A stretch of 64,000 nt of DNA, taken from contig NZ_KK853997.1 in NCBI RefSeq assembly GCF_000696185.1, positions 1,984,761 to 2,048,760 on the forward strand, written 5' to 3'. Shown here piece after piece: positions 37,026-46,096 of the stretch. Position 1 is the stretch's first letter. Each line of letters opens with the position of its first letter. The notes under the pieces are model-generated. The model did not search any database and had not been told where the DNA came from. It saw only the letters and a list, made by a program, of their open reading frames with translations. The position numbers were made by a program, and so were the translations under genes. This stretch comes from Kitasatospora cheerisanensis KCTC 2395. Lineage in GTDB: Bacteria > Actinomycetota > Actinomycetes > Streptomycetales > Streptomycetaceae.

Positions 37026-38318
37026 GTGGTGCAGGCCCCCGACCGGCCGATCCGCTGGACCCGCCCCGTGACCTGGCCCCGCGAGGTCCTCGCGCTGGCC
37101 GCGTACTGGCTCTCCAGCCGGATGCTGATGGTCGGACTGGTCCGCTCCGGCAAGACCGAGCCCGCCATCGAGGTGCACCGGCTGTACCACGGCTGGGCCG
37201 AGGTGCTCCGCACCGGCAGCTTCCCGGTGGACGACGTCAGCTGGCAGTACCCGCCGGGCGCGGCGCTGCCGATGCTCGCACCCACCGCGGTGCCGTTCCT
37301 GACGTACCTTCAGGCCTTCGTCGGACTGATGGTGCTCACCGACGCACTGGCCCAGTTCGGGCTGCTGCGGGCCTCGGCGGGCCGGCCCGGCCGGTCCACC
37401 TCGGGGGCGTGGCTGTGGGCGCTCGCCCTGCCGCTGCTGCTCGGACTGCCGTACGCCCGCTACGACGTGGCGGTCACCGCGCTGGCGATGGCCTCGCTGC
37501 TGCTGACGGCCGCCCGGCCCCGGACGGCCGGGGCGCTGGCGGGCATCGGCGCCCTGCTCAAGGTGTGGCCGGCGCTGACCGTGCTCGGCACGCCGCGCGG
37601 CCGCACCACCCGGCAGGTCTGGACGTCCGGCGCGGCCGCCGCGCTCGCCCTGCTGCTGGTGCTGGCCGCGGCCTTCGACCACGTCCTGGACTTCCTGCCG
37701 GCCCAGCGCGCCCGCGGCGTGGAGATCGAGTCGCTGGCCGGCTCGGGCTTCCAGCTGGCCCGGCTGTTCGGCTGGCCCGGCCGGGTCGAACAGCGCTACG
37801 GCTCGGTCGAGTTCCTCGGCCCGTACGTCCACCGGGCCTCGCAGCTGTCCCTGCTGCTGACCGCGGCCGCGTTCGCCTGGCTGCTGCTGTGGCGGCTGCG
37901 GGCCCGCCGCTGGAGCGCCGCCACCCCGTACGACGCGGCGCTCAGCGCGGTGCTGCTGTTCACGGTGACCAGCCGGGTGATCTCCCCGCAGTACCTGGTC
38001 TGGCTGATCGGCCTGGCCGCGGTGTCGCTCTCCGTCCGGGGCACCAGCCAGCGGCCGGTGGCGCTGCTGCTGATCCCGGTGGTGGGGCTGACCACCGTCG
38101 ACTACCCGCTGTTCTTCGACGCGGCGCAGCTCGGCGGCTGGCGGCCGACCGCGGTGATCGTGGCCCGCAACGGGCTGCTGCTGGCGGCGGCGCTGTGGTC
38201 GGCGGGGCGGCTGTGGCGGGCCACCGTGCCGTCCGCCGCCGGCCGCCGGGCCGAGGCCGCGCCGGCCGGTCCGCGGCCGGGGCACCGGCCGGACGCCGAC
38301 CCGGTCCGCTCGGCCTGA
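37026..38318 (+). CDS. Polytopic membrane glycosyltransferase (GT87/DUF2029-like)
   Basis: 430 residues, about ten hydrophobic helices. The first extracytoplasmic loop has DDVSWQYPPGAALPMLAP, typical of polyprenyl-phosphate-sugar-dependent membrane mannosyltransferases, and VISPQYLVWLIGLAAVSLS is the usual late QYLxW helix. These enzymes transfer a sugar from a polyprenyl phosphate carrier to a lipid or protein on the outer face of the membrane. Start is the GTG at 37026 with GGAGG five bases upstream. It is divergent from tex over about 200 bases, in which I see no other feature beyond possible promoters. Confidence 0.78.
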   Translation: MVQAPDRPIRWTRPVTWPREVLALAAYWLSSRMLMVGLVRSGKTEPAIEVHRLYHGWAEVLRTGSFPVDDVSWQYPPGAALPMLAPTAVPFLTYLQAFVGLMVLTDALAQFGLLRASAGRPGRSTSGAWLWALALPLLLGLPYARYDVAVTALAMASLLLTAARPRTAGALAGIGALLKVWPALTVLGTPRGRTTRQVWTSGAAAALALLLVLAAAFDHVLDFLPAQRARGVEIESLAGSGFQLARLFGWPGRVEQRYGSVEFLGPYVHRASQLSLLLTAAAFAWLLLWRLRARRWSAATPYDAALSAVLLFTVTSRVISPQYLVWLIGLAAVSLSVRGTSQRPVALLLIPVVGLTTVDYPLFFDAAQLGGWRPTAVIVARNGLLLAAALWSAGRLWRATVPSAAGRRAEAAPAGPRPGHRPDADPVRSA

Positions 38319-38345
38319 GCCGCCGCCGGCCGTACACTCGCCGCC

Positions 38346-38737
38346 ATGGCCGACACCGTGCTGGACCGGCTCGCCGCCGGGAACTACCTGCTGATCACCA
38401 GTTACCGGAAGGACGGCAGCGCCGTGCCGACGCCGGTGTGGGTGGTCCGCGACGGCGACGCCCTCGGGGCGTGGACCGTCACCGACTCGTGGAAGGTGAA
38501 GCGGATCCGGCGGCGCGCCGACGTCCTGGTCGGGCCGTGCGACGTGCGCGGCAACCCGACCGGCGAGGCCGTCCCGGCGACCGCGTCGGTCGCCGACCCG
38601 GCCACCACCGAGCGCTACCGGCGGCTGATCGCCCGCAAGTACCGGCTGATCGGCCGGCTGACCCTGCTCGGCAGCCGGCTGCGCCGCGGCCGGGAGGGCA
38701 CGGTCGGCCTCACCATCCGCCGGCCGAGCCCTCCTGA
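38346..38737 (+). CDS. PPOX-class F420-dependent oxidoreductase, apparent frameshift near the end
   Basis: About 130 residues after repair. It is a split-barrel flavin/deazaflavin protein: NYLLITSYRKDGSAVPTPVW then KVKRIRRRADVLVGPCDVRG, both typical of this class. Such enzymes use F420 or FMN to reduce or oxidise small molecules. The frame runs past LTIRRPSP into the antisense of the next gene. The adjacent frame has a stop at 38735-38737 right there, so one base is probably lost near 38720-38730. TACACT at 38333-38338 is seven bases before the ATG, giving a leaderless message. Confidence 0.8.
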
Positions 38738-38744
38738 CGCTCCG

Positions 38745-39521
38745 TCAGGCTTGGTACGGCAGCAGCTCGGGGCGCTTCGCGGGGCGCCCGTCGCCGGAGG
38801 AGCGGCCGCGCAGCCGCCGGCCGATCCACGGGCCGACGTGGGTGCCCAGCCAGCGGGCGTCCTCGCGGAGCTTGCGGCCGCGGGTGCGGGTGTCGGGTTC
38901 GGCGAGGGGCGCCCGCCAGTCCTCCTCGGACGGGCGGCCGAGCGCCTCCAGGACGGCCAGCGCGACCCGGCGGTGGCCCTCCGGCGACAGGTGGAGCCGG
39001 TCCTCGGCCCACAGCCGGCGGTCGTCGAAGGCGGGCGCCGAGAACAGGTCGACCAGCACCACCTGCCCGGGGTGCTCCCGCACCGTCCGCTCGACGAAGG
39101 CCTTCATCCGCAGGATCGCGGGGAGCAGCCGGGCGCTGCCGGCCATCCGCCGGGTCGGGTCGGTGGAGGTGAACAGCACCACGGTGCGGCCCTCGGCGAC
39201 CAGCGCGGCCGCGCACTCGCCGAGCCGCCGCTCCACCTCGGCCACGTCGCAGCCGGGGCGGAGCACGTCGTTCAGGCCGCCGGCCAGCGTGACCAGGTCG
39301 GCGTCGGTCGCCGCGGCCAGGTCGACCTGCTCCGCGCGGATCTGGCCGATCAGCTTGCCCCGGACGGCGAGGTTCGCGTACCGGAATCCGTCCTGCTCCG
39401 CGGCGAGCACGTCCGCGACGCGGTCCGCCCAGCCGCGGTACTCGCCGCCGGGCAGCAGGTCGTCGCACATGCCCTCGGTGAACGAGTCGCCCACCGCCAC
39501 CATCGCCCGGTACTTCCGCAC
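38745..39521 (-). CDS. SGNH/GDSL-type esterase or lipase
   Basis: 258 residues from the GTG at 39521, which has GGAGG about four bases upstream. Block I MVAVGDSFTEG holds the catalytic Ser, block III is TLAGGLNDVLR (Gly-x-Asn oxyanion), and block V DRLHLSPEGHRRVALAVLEA supplies Asp and His. There is no signal peptide, so it is a cytoplasmic acyl-esterase. It converges with the PPOX gene, stops being seven bases apart. Confidence 0.88.
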   Translation of the reverse strand: MRKYRAMVAVGDSFTEGMCDDLLPGGEYRGWADRVADVLAAEQDGFRYANLAVRGKLIGQIRAEQVDLAAATDADLVTLAGGLNDVLRPGCDVAEVERRLGECAAALVAEGRTVVLFTSTDPTRRMAGSARLLPAILRMKAFVERTVREHPGQVVLVDLFSAPAFDDRRLWAEDRLHLSPEGHRRVALAVLEALGRPSEEDWRAPLAEPDTRTRGRKLREDARWLGTHVGPWIGRRLRGRSSGDGRPAKRPELLPYQA

Positions 39522-39575
39522 GCCGCCTCCAGGGTTGTCCACCCGCCCAACCCTACCCAGGCGTAACCGGCGGGT

Positions 39576-40819
39576 TCAGCCGGTCCCGGTGCGTGGCCGG
39601 GGGACCACCTCCACGGCCTCCGGGCCGTTGACGACCAGCGACGGGAGGCGGGCTGGCCGCTGCCCCGGTGCGGCCAGCGAGAGCTCGGGGAGCCGCTCGA
39701 ACAGGGTGCTGAGCGCGACCTCGGCCTCCAGCCGGGCCAGCGGTGCGCCGACACAGAAGTGCGGGCCGTGGCCGAACGCCAGGTGGCCCTTGTCCGCGCG
39801 GCCGGGGTCGAACTCGTCCGGGCGGTCCGGGTGTTCCCCGGGGTCGCGGCCGGCGGCGGCGAAGCCGACCACGATCGGGTCGCCCTTCGCGATCCGCACG
39901 CCCTCGCCGAGGTCGATGTCCTCCAGCGCGTACCGCAGCGGGACGTACATCACGGGGCCCTCCAGCCGGAGGGTCTCCTCGATCACGTCCGTCCAGTCGA
40001 TCGCGCCGGCCCGCAGCCGGGCGAGCTGCTCGGGGTGGGTGAGCATCTCCAGCGCGGCACTGGCGATCAGGTTGACGGCGGTCTCGAAGCCGGCGGCGAT
40101 CATGGTGAACAGCGTGCCGACCAACTCGTGCTCCGCCAGCGGCTGTTCGCCGGAGCGGTCGGAGAGCAGCAGGTCGGTGGTCAGGTCGGCACCCGGGTGG
40201 GCCCGCTTGTGGGCGGCCAACTCGCCGAGGCGCTCGTAGAGTTCGGTCTGCGCGGCGAGCGCGTCCGGCTCGGGCAGCGAGGAGTCCAGCACCCGGTCGA
40301 TCAGCGCGCCGAGCGCCTCCCGCAGGTGGTCCGGCACGCCGAACAGGTCGCAGATCACCGTCATGGTCAGCGGCCTCGCCAGGGCCGAGCGCAGGTCCGC
40401 GCGTTCGCCCGGTGCGAGCGCGCCGAGCGCCGCCACCAGCCGGTCGGCGGTCGCCTGCACCTGGGGGCGCATCGGCTTCACCCGGCGCGGCAGGAAGCTC
40501 GGGGCGATCCGGCCGCGGGCGGCGCGGTGCTCCTCGCCGTACCGGTTGACCAGGCTGTCCTGGAACGCCACCGAGCCCAGCACCCAGCCGTCCGGCACCT
40601 CTCCGATGCCCGGCCAGTGCCGGCGGAAGTCCCGGGACACCCGCGGGTCGGTGGTCAGCGCCTGGATCACGCTGTGCCTGGTCACCGCCCAGGCCCGGAT
40701 CCGCCCGGGCAGCTCGACCAGCACCGCCGGCCCCGCTCCCGCAGCGCGGCGGCCTCCGCGTGCACCGCGGCCGCGGTGGGGTCGAGGAACGGGCAGGCGG
40801 GCGCGGCAGGGTCGGACAC
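39576..40819 (-). CDS. Cytochrome P450, apparent frameshift near codon 30
   Basis: About 414 residues after repair. The ATG-equivalent GTG at 40819 follows GGGGAG by six bases and begins MSDPAAPACPFLDPTAAAV, the usual P450 N-terminus. The frame changes near 40730 (ALRERGP to AVLVELPG), where one C or G is missing. The rest is intact: I-helix MIAAGFETAVNLI (AGxET), ExxR in IEETLRLEG, and the heme loop FGHGPHFCVGAPLARLE with the cysteine ligand. It oxidises an unknown substrate, with electrons from ferredoxin. No ferredoxin gene adjoins. It lies 152 bases downstream of the encapsulin gene, same strand. Confidence 0.9.
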
Positions 40820-40971
40820 GGCGTGCTCCCCTCACGAAGGTCCTGGCTGCCCCATATGCTGCGCCCCCCGCGCGGCGTCCGGTAGCCTCCCCGCGCCTTT
40901 GGCCTGATTCCACTCCTCGGTCCGTCAACTCCCGTTCCAACAGGGCGCGTTGGCCCCACCAGTCGCCCGGG

Positions 40972-41772
40972 TCAGTGCGAGGTGAGGGCGACCGCGGCCT
41001 CGGCGGTGTGCAGTTGGAAGGTGAGCGACTCCTGCAGGTACAGGTGCACGGTGGCGTCGTCGTGCGAGAGGTAGCCGATGGACAGGTCCTCGCCGAGGTG
41101 CAGCTCGAAGTCGCCGCCGCGCGCGGAGAGCAGCACCGCGCCCTCGACGGCGGGCGCCCAGATGATCTCGCCGTCGAGCAGCCGGGCCAGGTGGTTGTGG
41201 ACCGGGTAGCCGTGGTCGGAGGTCTCGTTGACGGCGGTGTGGGTGTCGGCGCCGAGCAGCAGCGAGTAGGGGCCGCCGACGCCGGCCAGGCGCAGCGCGG
41301 TGAGGGCCCGGCTGACGGCGTTGGGGTAGTCGCGGACGTCCTCGGGGAGGGCGACCGGGTGGTTGCTGGAGCCGTCCCGGATGCCGGTGATGCCGGCGGC
41401 GGCGTAGCCGTCGAAGATGGCCCGGTCCTCGGCGAGGGCGATGGTGCGGGCGGCGTCCTTGACCGGGTCCCAGTCGGAGTCCTTGGAGCCGCGTTCGACG
41501 TCGTCCACGGCGGCCCGGGTGACGGTGAACGGGACGCGGAGCTCGACCAGCGGCTGGCACTCCCGGGCCCGGGCCCGGATGCCGTTGCCGGGGGCGGCGA
41601 TGTCGGCGAGGTGGCCGGTGCCGACCGCGGCGAGTTCCGGGCCGTCGGGGCCGAGCAGGTCGACGACCCGGCGGCCGGCCAGGTGCAGGGTGAAGGTGCG
41701 CCGGGCCTCTTCCTCGATCTCGGCCCAGGCGGCGGCGGAGACGGGCGCCAGTTCGCGGTGCAGGTTGTTCAC
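40972..41772 (-). CDS. Family 1 encapsulin nanocompartment shell protein
   Basis: 266 residues, the usual size. It starts at a GTG with GAGGAG nine bases upstream. Characteristic segments are NNLHRELAPVSAAAWAEIEE, RTFTLHLAGRRVVDLLGPDG, QPLVELRVPFTVTRAAVDDV, DVERGSKDSDWDPVKDAART and AEDRAIFDGYAAAGITGI. The HK97-like fold assembles into a hollow icosahedral shell that takes up a cargo enzyme through a C-terminal peptide. The GTG overlaps the repaired stop of the DyP peroxidase gene (GTGA), so shell and cargo are co-translated. Confidence 0.95.
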   Translation of the reverse strand: MNNLHRELAPVSAAAWAEIEEEARRTFTLHLAGRRVVDLLGPDGPELAAVGTGHLADIAAPGNGIRARARECQPLVELRVPFTVTRAAVDDVERGSKDSDWDPVKDAARTIALAEDRAIFDGYAAAGITGIRDGSSNHPVALPEDVRDYPNAVSRALTALRLAGVGGPYSLLLGADTHTAVNETSDHGYPVHNHLARLLDGEIIWAPAVEGAVLLSARGGDFELHLGEDLSIGYLSHDDATVHLYLQESLTFQLHTAEAAVALTSH

Positions 41773-42826
41773 GGTGCGGTACTCCTCTTCAGGCTGCCGA
41801 TGCGGAGACTGCCGTCCCGGGCCGGCGGGGGTGCGGGCGGGCCGGCGGCTGCGATGCCGACGCCGCGTCATGTCCGGCGCGGGCGGCGGCGGTGCCGGGC
41901 GCGGGCGGCGGGTCGCCCAGGAAGTCCGCGCTGGGGACGTGGAAGAAGGTGCCGGTGACGGCGGTGGAGAAGTCCAGCAGCCGGTCGTGGGCGGCGGGCC
42001 CGCGGCCGAGGAACATGTTGCGCAGCATCTCCTCGGTCACCCACGGGTCGCGGGCGTAGCCGATGAAGTAGGTGCCGCACTCGCCGCCCTCGGTGAACGA
42101 GCCGAACGGCATGTTGAGCCGCCAGATGTCGCGGTCCTCGCCGTCCGGGCCGGTGACGGTGTTCAGCGCGACGTGCGAGTCGGCGGGCTTGGCGGCGTCG
42201 TCCAGTTCGATGTTGTCGATCTTGGTGCGGCCGATCACGAGCTCCTGCCGCTCGGTGCTCAGCGCGTTCCACTCGTCCATGTCGTGCAGGTACTTCTGCA
42301 CGATGACGTAGGAGCCGCCGGCGAAGGCCGGGTCCTCGTCGCCGATCAGCACCGCCTCGGCGGCCTCCGGCCCGACCGGGTTCTCGGTGCCGTCGACGAA
42401 GCCGATCAGGTCGCGGCAGTCGAAGTACCGGAAGCCGTGGGTCTCGTCGACCACGCTGACGGCGGGGCCGAGCCGGCCGGTGATCTTCGTGGTGAGCTCG
42501 AAGCACAGGTCCATGCGCTCGGCGCGGACGTGCAGCAGCAGGTCGCCGGGGGTGGCGGGGGCGAGGTGCCGGGGGCCGGCCAGCTCCTGGAACGGGTGCA
42601 GCTGGGCGGGGCGGGGGCCGGCGAACAGGCGGTCCCAGGCGTCCGATCCGATGCCGACCACCAGGGCCAGCCCGTCGTGCGGGGCGCGGCTGCTCACCGA
42701 GCGGGTCAGCCCGCCGAGGTCGGGCAGCAGGTCGCGGACGGCCTGCTCGCCACCCTCCTCCAGGGCGAGCACCAGGAACACGGCGGCCCCGGTCAGATCG
42801 GCGAGGACCGGTTGGGGCTGCGGCAT
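41769..42826 (-). CDS. DyP-type heme peroxidase, encapsulin cargo, frameshift before the C-terminal tail
   Basis: About 352 residues after repair. DyP signatures are present: IGFVDGTENPVGPEAAEAVL (the GxxDG motif with catalytic Asp), SYVIVQKYLHDMDEWNALS, and RDIWRLNMPFGSFTEGGECG with GTYFIGYARDP. The His heme ligand lies at about SHVALNT or GPRHLAPA. As read, the frame ends AVSASAA at 41789. One base off it reads DGSLRIGSLKRSTAP then TGA at 41769-41771, an encapsulin cargo-loading peptide of the SLxIGSLK type. A single base lost between about 41800 and 41830 explains this. ATG at 42826, with GGGAG eight bases upstream. It uses peroxide to oxidise dyes and phenols, inside the shell. Confidence 0.92.
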
Positions 42827-42935
42827 GGAGAGGACTCCCAGGGGCTGCCGGGACGTTCGGACGCCCGCCGACCATACCCGGCAAAAGGTTCGAGACTCCG
42901 CCATAGCGCCCGAATCGGGCGTGTCCCCGGCCTGC

Positions 42936-43412
42936 TCAGCGGGGCTGCCGCTCCCGGCGGTCCTGCCGCAGCCGCTCCAGCTCCTCGGTCATCCGGGTCA
43001 GGAACCGCACCACGGTGGCGACTTCCTCGGCCCGGAACTCGGACCGCACCCGGTCGGTGCAGTGCGCGACCGGCGTGAACCAGTCGAACGCCAGCCGGGC
43101 CGCGTCCGGGTGGTAGTGCACGTGCACCTGCCGCCGGTCGGCGGCGTCCCGGGTGCGGTGGACGTGCCCGGCGCGCTCCAGCCGGTCCAGCACGGCCGTC
43201 ACCGCGCCGGAGGTGAGGCCGAGTTCGGCCCGCAGCCCGCCCGGGGTGATGCCCGGCGGGTCGGTGGCCCGCAGCACCGCCAGCAGCGCCTGCACGTCGG
43301 TGGCGTGCAGGCCCTGCGCGGCCGCGAAGTCGTGCCCGAGCAGGTTCATCTCGGACGCCAGCCCCTGCAGCAGCCGTCCGAACTCCCGGTCGCCGTCCCG
43401 CTGCGCCACCAC
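42936..43412 (-). CDS. MarR-family regulator
   Basis: 158 residues from the GTG at 43412, preceded by GAGGA. The winged HTH is GGLRAELGLTSGAVTAVLDR then AGHVHRTRDAADRRQVHVHY, with the wing Asp/Arg-Arg (ADRRQ) of MarR proteins. Helices on each side form the dimer interface. It is divergent from an MMPL pump, with a 15-base palindrome in between. It most likely represses the pump and itself until a drug or phenolic ligand binds. Confidence 0.9.
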   Translation of the reverse strand: MVAQRDGDREFGRLLQGLASEMNLLGHDFAAAQGLHATDVQALLAVLRATDPPGITPGGLRAELGLTSGAVTAVLDRLERAGHVHRTRDAADRRQVHVHYHPDAARLAFDWFTPVAHCTDRVRSEFRAEEVATVVRFLTRMTEELERLRQDRRERQPR

Positions 43413-43483
43413 CGTGCGCTCCTCACTCCGTGTCCTCCGGCCCGTCCGGACGACCCTAGCGCCACCGGCACGCCGTCGAGATC

Positions 43484-43498
43484 TCTCAATCATTGAGA
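43484..43498. promoter_or_regulatory. Palindromic MarR operator
   Basis: TCTCAAT-C-ATTGAGA is a perfect inverted repeat with one central base, extending imperfectly on both sides (ATATC and GAGAT). The AT-rich CAATnATTG core is the usual MarR half-site. It ends 13 bases before the pump ATG at 43512, so a bound repressor would block both initiation and the divergent gene. Confidence 0.65.
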
Positions 43499-43511
43499 TA
43501 TCCTCCCGCCC

Positions 43512-45566
43512 ATGCCGACCTCACCGCGCCGTACCCGGTTCCTGCTCCCGCTCGCCCTGCTGCTGGTCTGGCTGGCGCTCGGCGGCGCGTTCGGCGCGTT
43601 CGCCGGGCGCCTCGGCGAGGTGTCCACCAATGACGGGGCGTCATTCCTGCCGCGCAGCGCGGAATCCACCCGGGTGACCGAACTGGAGCGGGCCTTCCGC
43701 ACCGGGAGCACGCTGCCCGTGGTGCTGGTCTGGGAGGCGCAGGACGGGCCGGTCGACGACCGGCTGCGGGCCGAGGCCGGCCGCGCCCTGGCCGCCGCCG
43801 CCGCGGTGCCCGGCACCACCGGGCAGGCCTCGCCGCTGCTGCCCGCCGCGGACGGGCGCGCCCTGGAGGCAGTGGTGCAGCTGCGCGCCGACCTCGGCCC
43901 GGACACCAAGGTCGCGGTCCGGGAGATCCGCGAACGGGCCCGGGTGGCGGGCGCGACCAGCGGAGTGGCCGGGCCGGCGGCCGTCCAGGCCGACCTGTCC
44001 GGGGCGTTCGCCGGCATCGACGGCCTGCTGCTGGGCGTGGCGCTCGGCGTGGTGCTGCTGATCCTGCTGCTGGTGTACCGGGCCGTGCTGCTGCCGCTGC
44101 TGGTGATCGCCGGCGCGGTGTTCGCCCTCGCGGTGGCCTGCGCGGTCGTCTACGCGCTGGCCCGGCACGGCGTGGTCCGGGTGGACGGGCAGGTGCAGGG
44201 CCTGCTGTCGATCCTGGTGATCGGCGCGGCCACCGACTACGGCCTGCTGGTGTCCGCCCGCTTCCGGGAGGAACTGGCCGCCGGCCGCGACCGGTTCGAC
44301 GCCGCCCGCACCGCGCTGCGCCGCTCCGCGGAGCCGGTCGCCGCCTCCGGCCTGACGGTCGGGCTGGGCCTGCTGGTGCTGCTGCTCTCGGACCTGACGA
44401 ACAATCGGGCGCTCGGCCCGGTCGGCGCGATCGGCATCGCCTGCGCCGTCCTCGCCGCGCTGACCTTCCTCCCGGCGGCGCTGGCGCTGTCCGGCCGGGC
44501 CGCGTTCTGGCCGGCCCGGCCCACCGCCGCGGGCGGCTCCGGCCGGCTGTGGCAGCGGGTCGCCGACCTGGTGGCGCGTCGCCCGCGCGCGCTGTGGGTG
44601 GGCTCGGTCGCGGTGCTGGCGGCGCTCGCCGCGTGCTCCCCGCTGCTGGACGCCCGCGGCGTGCCGCAGTCCGAACTCTTCACCACCGCCCAGCCGTCGG
44701 TGGCCGCGCAGCGCCTGCTGTCGGCGCACTTCCCGGGCGGTTCGGGCAACCCGGCGGTGATCGTCGCGGACGCGGGCCGGGCCGAGGAGGTGGCCGCGGC
44801 GGCGGCCCGGGTGCCCGGCGTGGCCTCGGTGCGCCCGTACACCGGCGGCGCGCCGTCCGACCCGCCGGTGGTCGCGGACGGGCGGATCCGGCTGGACGCG
44901 ACGCTCGCCGACCCGGCCGACAGCGACCCGGCGCTGGCCGCGGTCGGCCGGCTGCGGACGGCGGTGCACGCCGTGGACGGGGCGCACGCCCTGGTCGGCG
45001 GGTACTCGGCGCAGCAGGCCGACATCCGGCTGACGGCCCGTCACGACCGGGCGCTGATCATGCCGGTGGTGCTGCTGTGCATCCTGGCGGTGCTGGTGCT
45101 GCTGCTGCGCTCGGTGCTGGCGCCGGTGCTGCTGGCGGCGACGGTGGCGCTGTCCTACCTGGCGACGCTGGGCGTCTCGGCGCTGGTGTTCCCGCACGTG
45201 TTCGGCTTCTCGGCGACCGATCCCTCGGTGCCGCTGTACGGGTTCGTGTTCCTGGTGGCGCTGGGCGTGGACTACAACATCTTCCTGATGACCCGGGTCC
45301 GCGAGGAGAGCGCCCGGCTCGGCACCCGGGCGGGCGTGCTGCGGGGGCTGACCGCGACCGGCGGGGTGATCACCTCGGCGGGCGTGGTCCTCGCCGCGAC
45401 CTTCGCCGCCCTCGGCGTGATCCCGCTGGCGTTCCTGGCCCAGATCGCCTTCATCGTGGCGTTCGGCGTGCTCCTCGACACCCTGCTGGTCCGCTCCCTG
45501 CTGGTGCCCGCGCTGGTCCACGACCTCGGCGGCCGGGTCTGGTGGCCGGCCCGCCGGGCGGACTGA
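43512..45566 (+). CDS. MMPL/RND-family transporter
   Basis: 684 residues, twelve predicted membrane helices in two repeats. Each half has a large extracytoplasmic loop after the first helix (STNDGASFLPRSAESTRVTE in the first). The proton-relay helix 4 and 10 motifs are AATDYGLLVSARFREE and GVDYNIFLMTRVREE, with Asp-Tyr pairs typical of MMPL proteins. It exports lipids or hydrophobic drugs using the proton gradient. The substrate is unknown. The divergent MarR gene and palindrome suggest ligand-induced expression. Confidence 0.93.
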   Translation: MPTSPRRTRFLLPLALLLVWLALGGAFGAFAGRLGEVSTNDGASFLPRSAESTRVTELERAFRTGSTLPVVLVWEAQDGPVDDRLRAEAGRALAAAAAVPGTTGQASPLLPAADGRALEAVVQLRADLGPDTKVAVREIRERARVAGATSGVAGPAAVQADLSGAFAGIDGLLLGVALGVVLLILLLVYRAVLLPLLVIAGAVFALAVACAVVYALARHGVVRVDGQVQGLLSILVIGAATDYGLLVSARFREELAAGRDRFDAARTALRRSAEPVAASGLTVGLGLLVLLLSDLTNNRALGPVGAIGIACAVLAALTFLPAALALSGRAAFWPARPTAAGGSGRLWQRVADLVARRPRALWVGSVAVLAALAACSPLLDARGVPQSELFTTAQPSVAAQRLLSAHFPGGSGNPAVIVADAGRAEEVAAAAARVPGVASVRPYTGGAPSDPPVVADGRIRLDATLADPADSDPALAAVGRLRTAVHAVDGAHALVGGYSAQQADIRLTARHDRALIMPVVLLCILAVLVLLLRSVLAPVLLAATVALSYLATLGVSALVFPHVFGFSATDPSVPLYGFVFLVALGVDYNIFLMTRVREESARLGTRAGVLRGLTATGGVITSAGVVLAATFAALGVIPLAFLAQIAFIVAFGVLLDTLLVRSLLVPALVHDLGGRVWWPARRAD

Positions 45567-45573
45567 CGCCGGG

Positions 45574-46074
45574 TCAGCCGAACGCGGCGACCACGGCGGC
45601 GGTCGCCGCCAGCAGGGCGAGCAGGGCGCCGTGGACGGCGAGATGGAAGCACCGGCCGCGGCCGGTGAACCGCAGCCAGTGCCGGCCCGGCTCCTCGGCC
45701 GGCTCGCCGGCCAGCGCCCCGAGGACCGCGCCGGACAGCAGCACGCCCAGCAGGACGCCGAGCAGCAGCCCCGCCGGGCTCTGCTCCCCCGCGGAGTCGG
45801 CGCCGAGGACGAGGGCGTCCGCGGCGAGCAGCAGGAACAGCGACAGCGCGACCAGCAGGGCGGGCCGCCGGTTCACCGGGCGCCGGTCCCAGAGCGGCCG
45901 CAGGGTGCCGCCCACCGGGAGGAGCACCAGGAACACCAGGCCGGACGGGAACGCGCCGTCGCCGGCCAGCGCCAGGACGCCCCAGGCCGACAGCAGCACC
46001 GCCAGCCCCAGGCCCGCGCCGAGCGCGGCCCCGAGCAGTCCGGCGACCGCGCGCGACCGGTCGCTCCGCTCCAT
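45574..46074 (-). CDS. Small membrane protein (166 residues)
   Basis: Four or five hydrophobic helices are visible: AVAGLLGAALGAGLGLAVLL, GLVFLVLLPVGGTLRPL, ALLVALSLFLLLAADALVLG, AGLLLGVLLGVLLSGAVLGA and ALLALLAATAAVVAAFG. No family is recognised. It converges with the MMPL gene (seven bases between stops) and is followed upstream by a hypothetical gene on the same strand. Confidence 0.65.
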   Translation of the reverse strand: MERSDRSRAVAGLLGAALGAGLGLAVLLSAWGVLALAGDGAFPSGLVFLVLLPVGGTLRPLWDRRPVNRRPALLVALSLFLLLAADALVLGADSAGEQSPAGLLLGVLLGVLLSGAVLGALAGEPAEEPGRHWLRFTGRGRCFHLAVHGALLALLAATAAVVAAFG

Positions 46075-46096
46075 GCTCCCCCCAACTGCCGCTGAA

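Noticed and set aside
41769-41830. Programmed ribosomal frameshifting as the cause of the DyP and other frame changes
   Set aside because: No common slippery heptamer or downstream structure is shared by the sites, and they lie in many unrelated genes. A sequence error explains all of them more simply.
39576-42826. Secondary-metabolite gene cluster around the P450
   Set aside because: There are no polyketide, peptide-synthetase, terpene or RiPP biosynthetic genes nearby. The surrounding genes are housekeeping, transport and stress functions.
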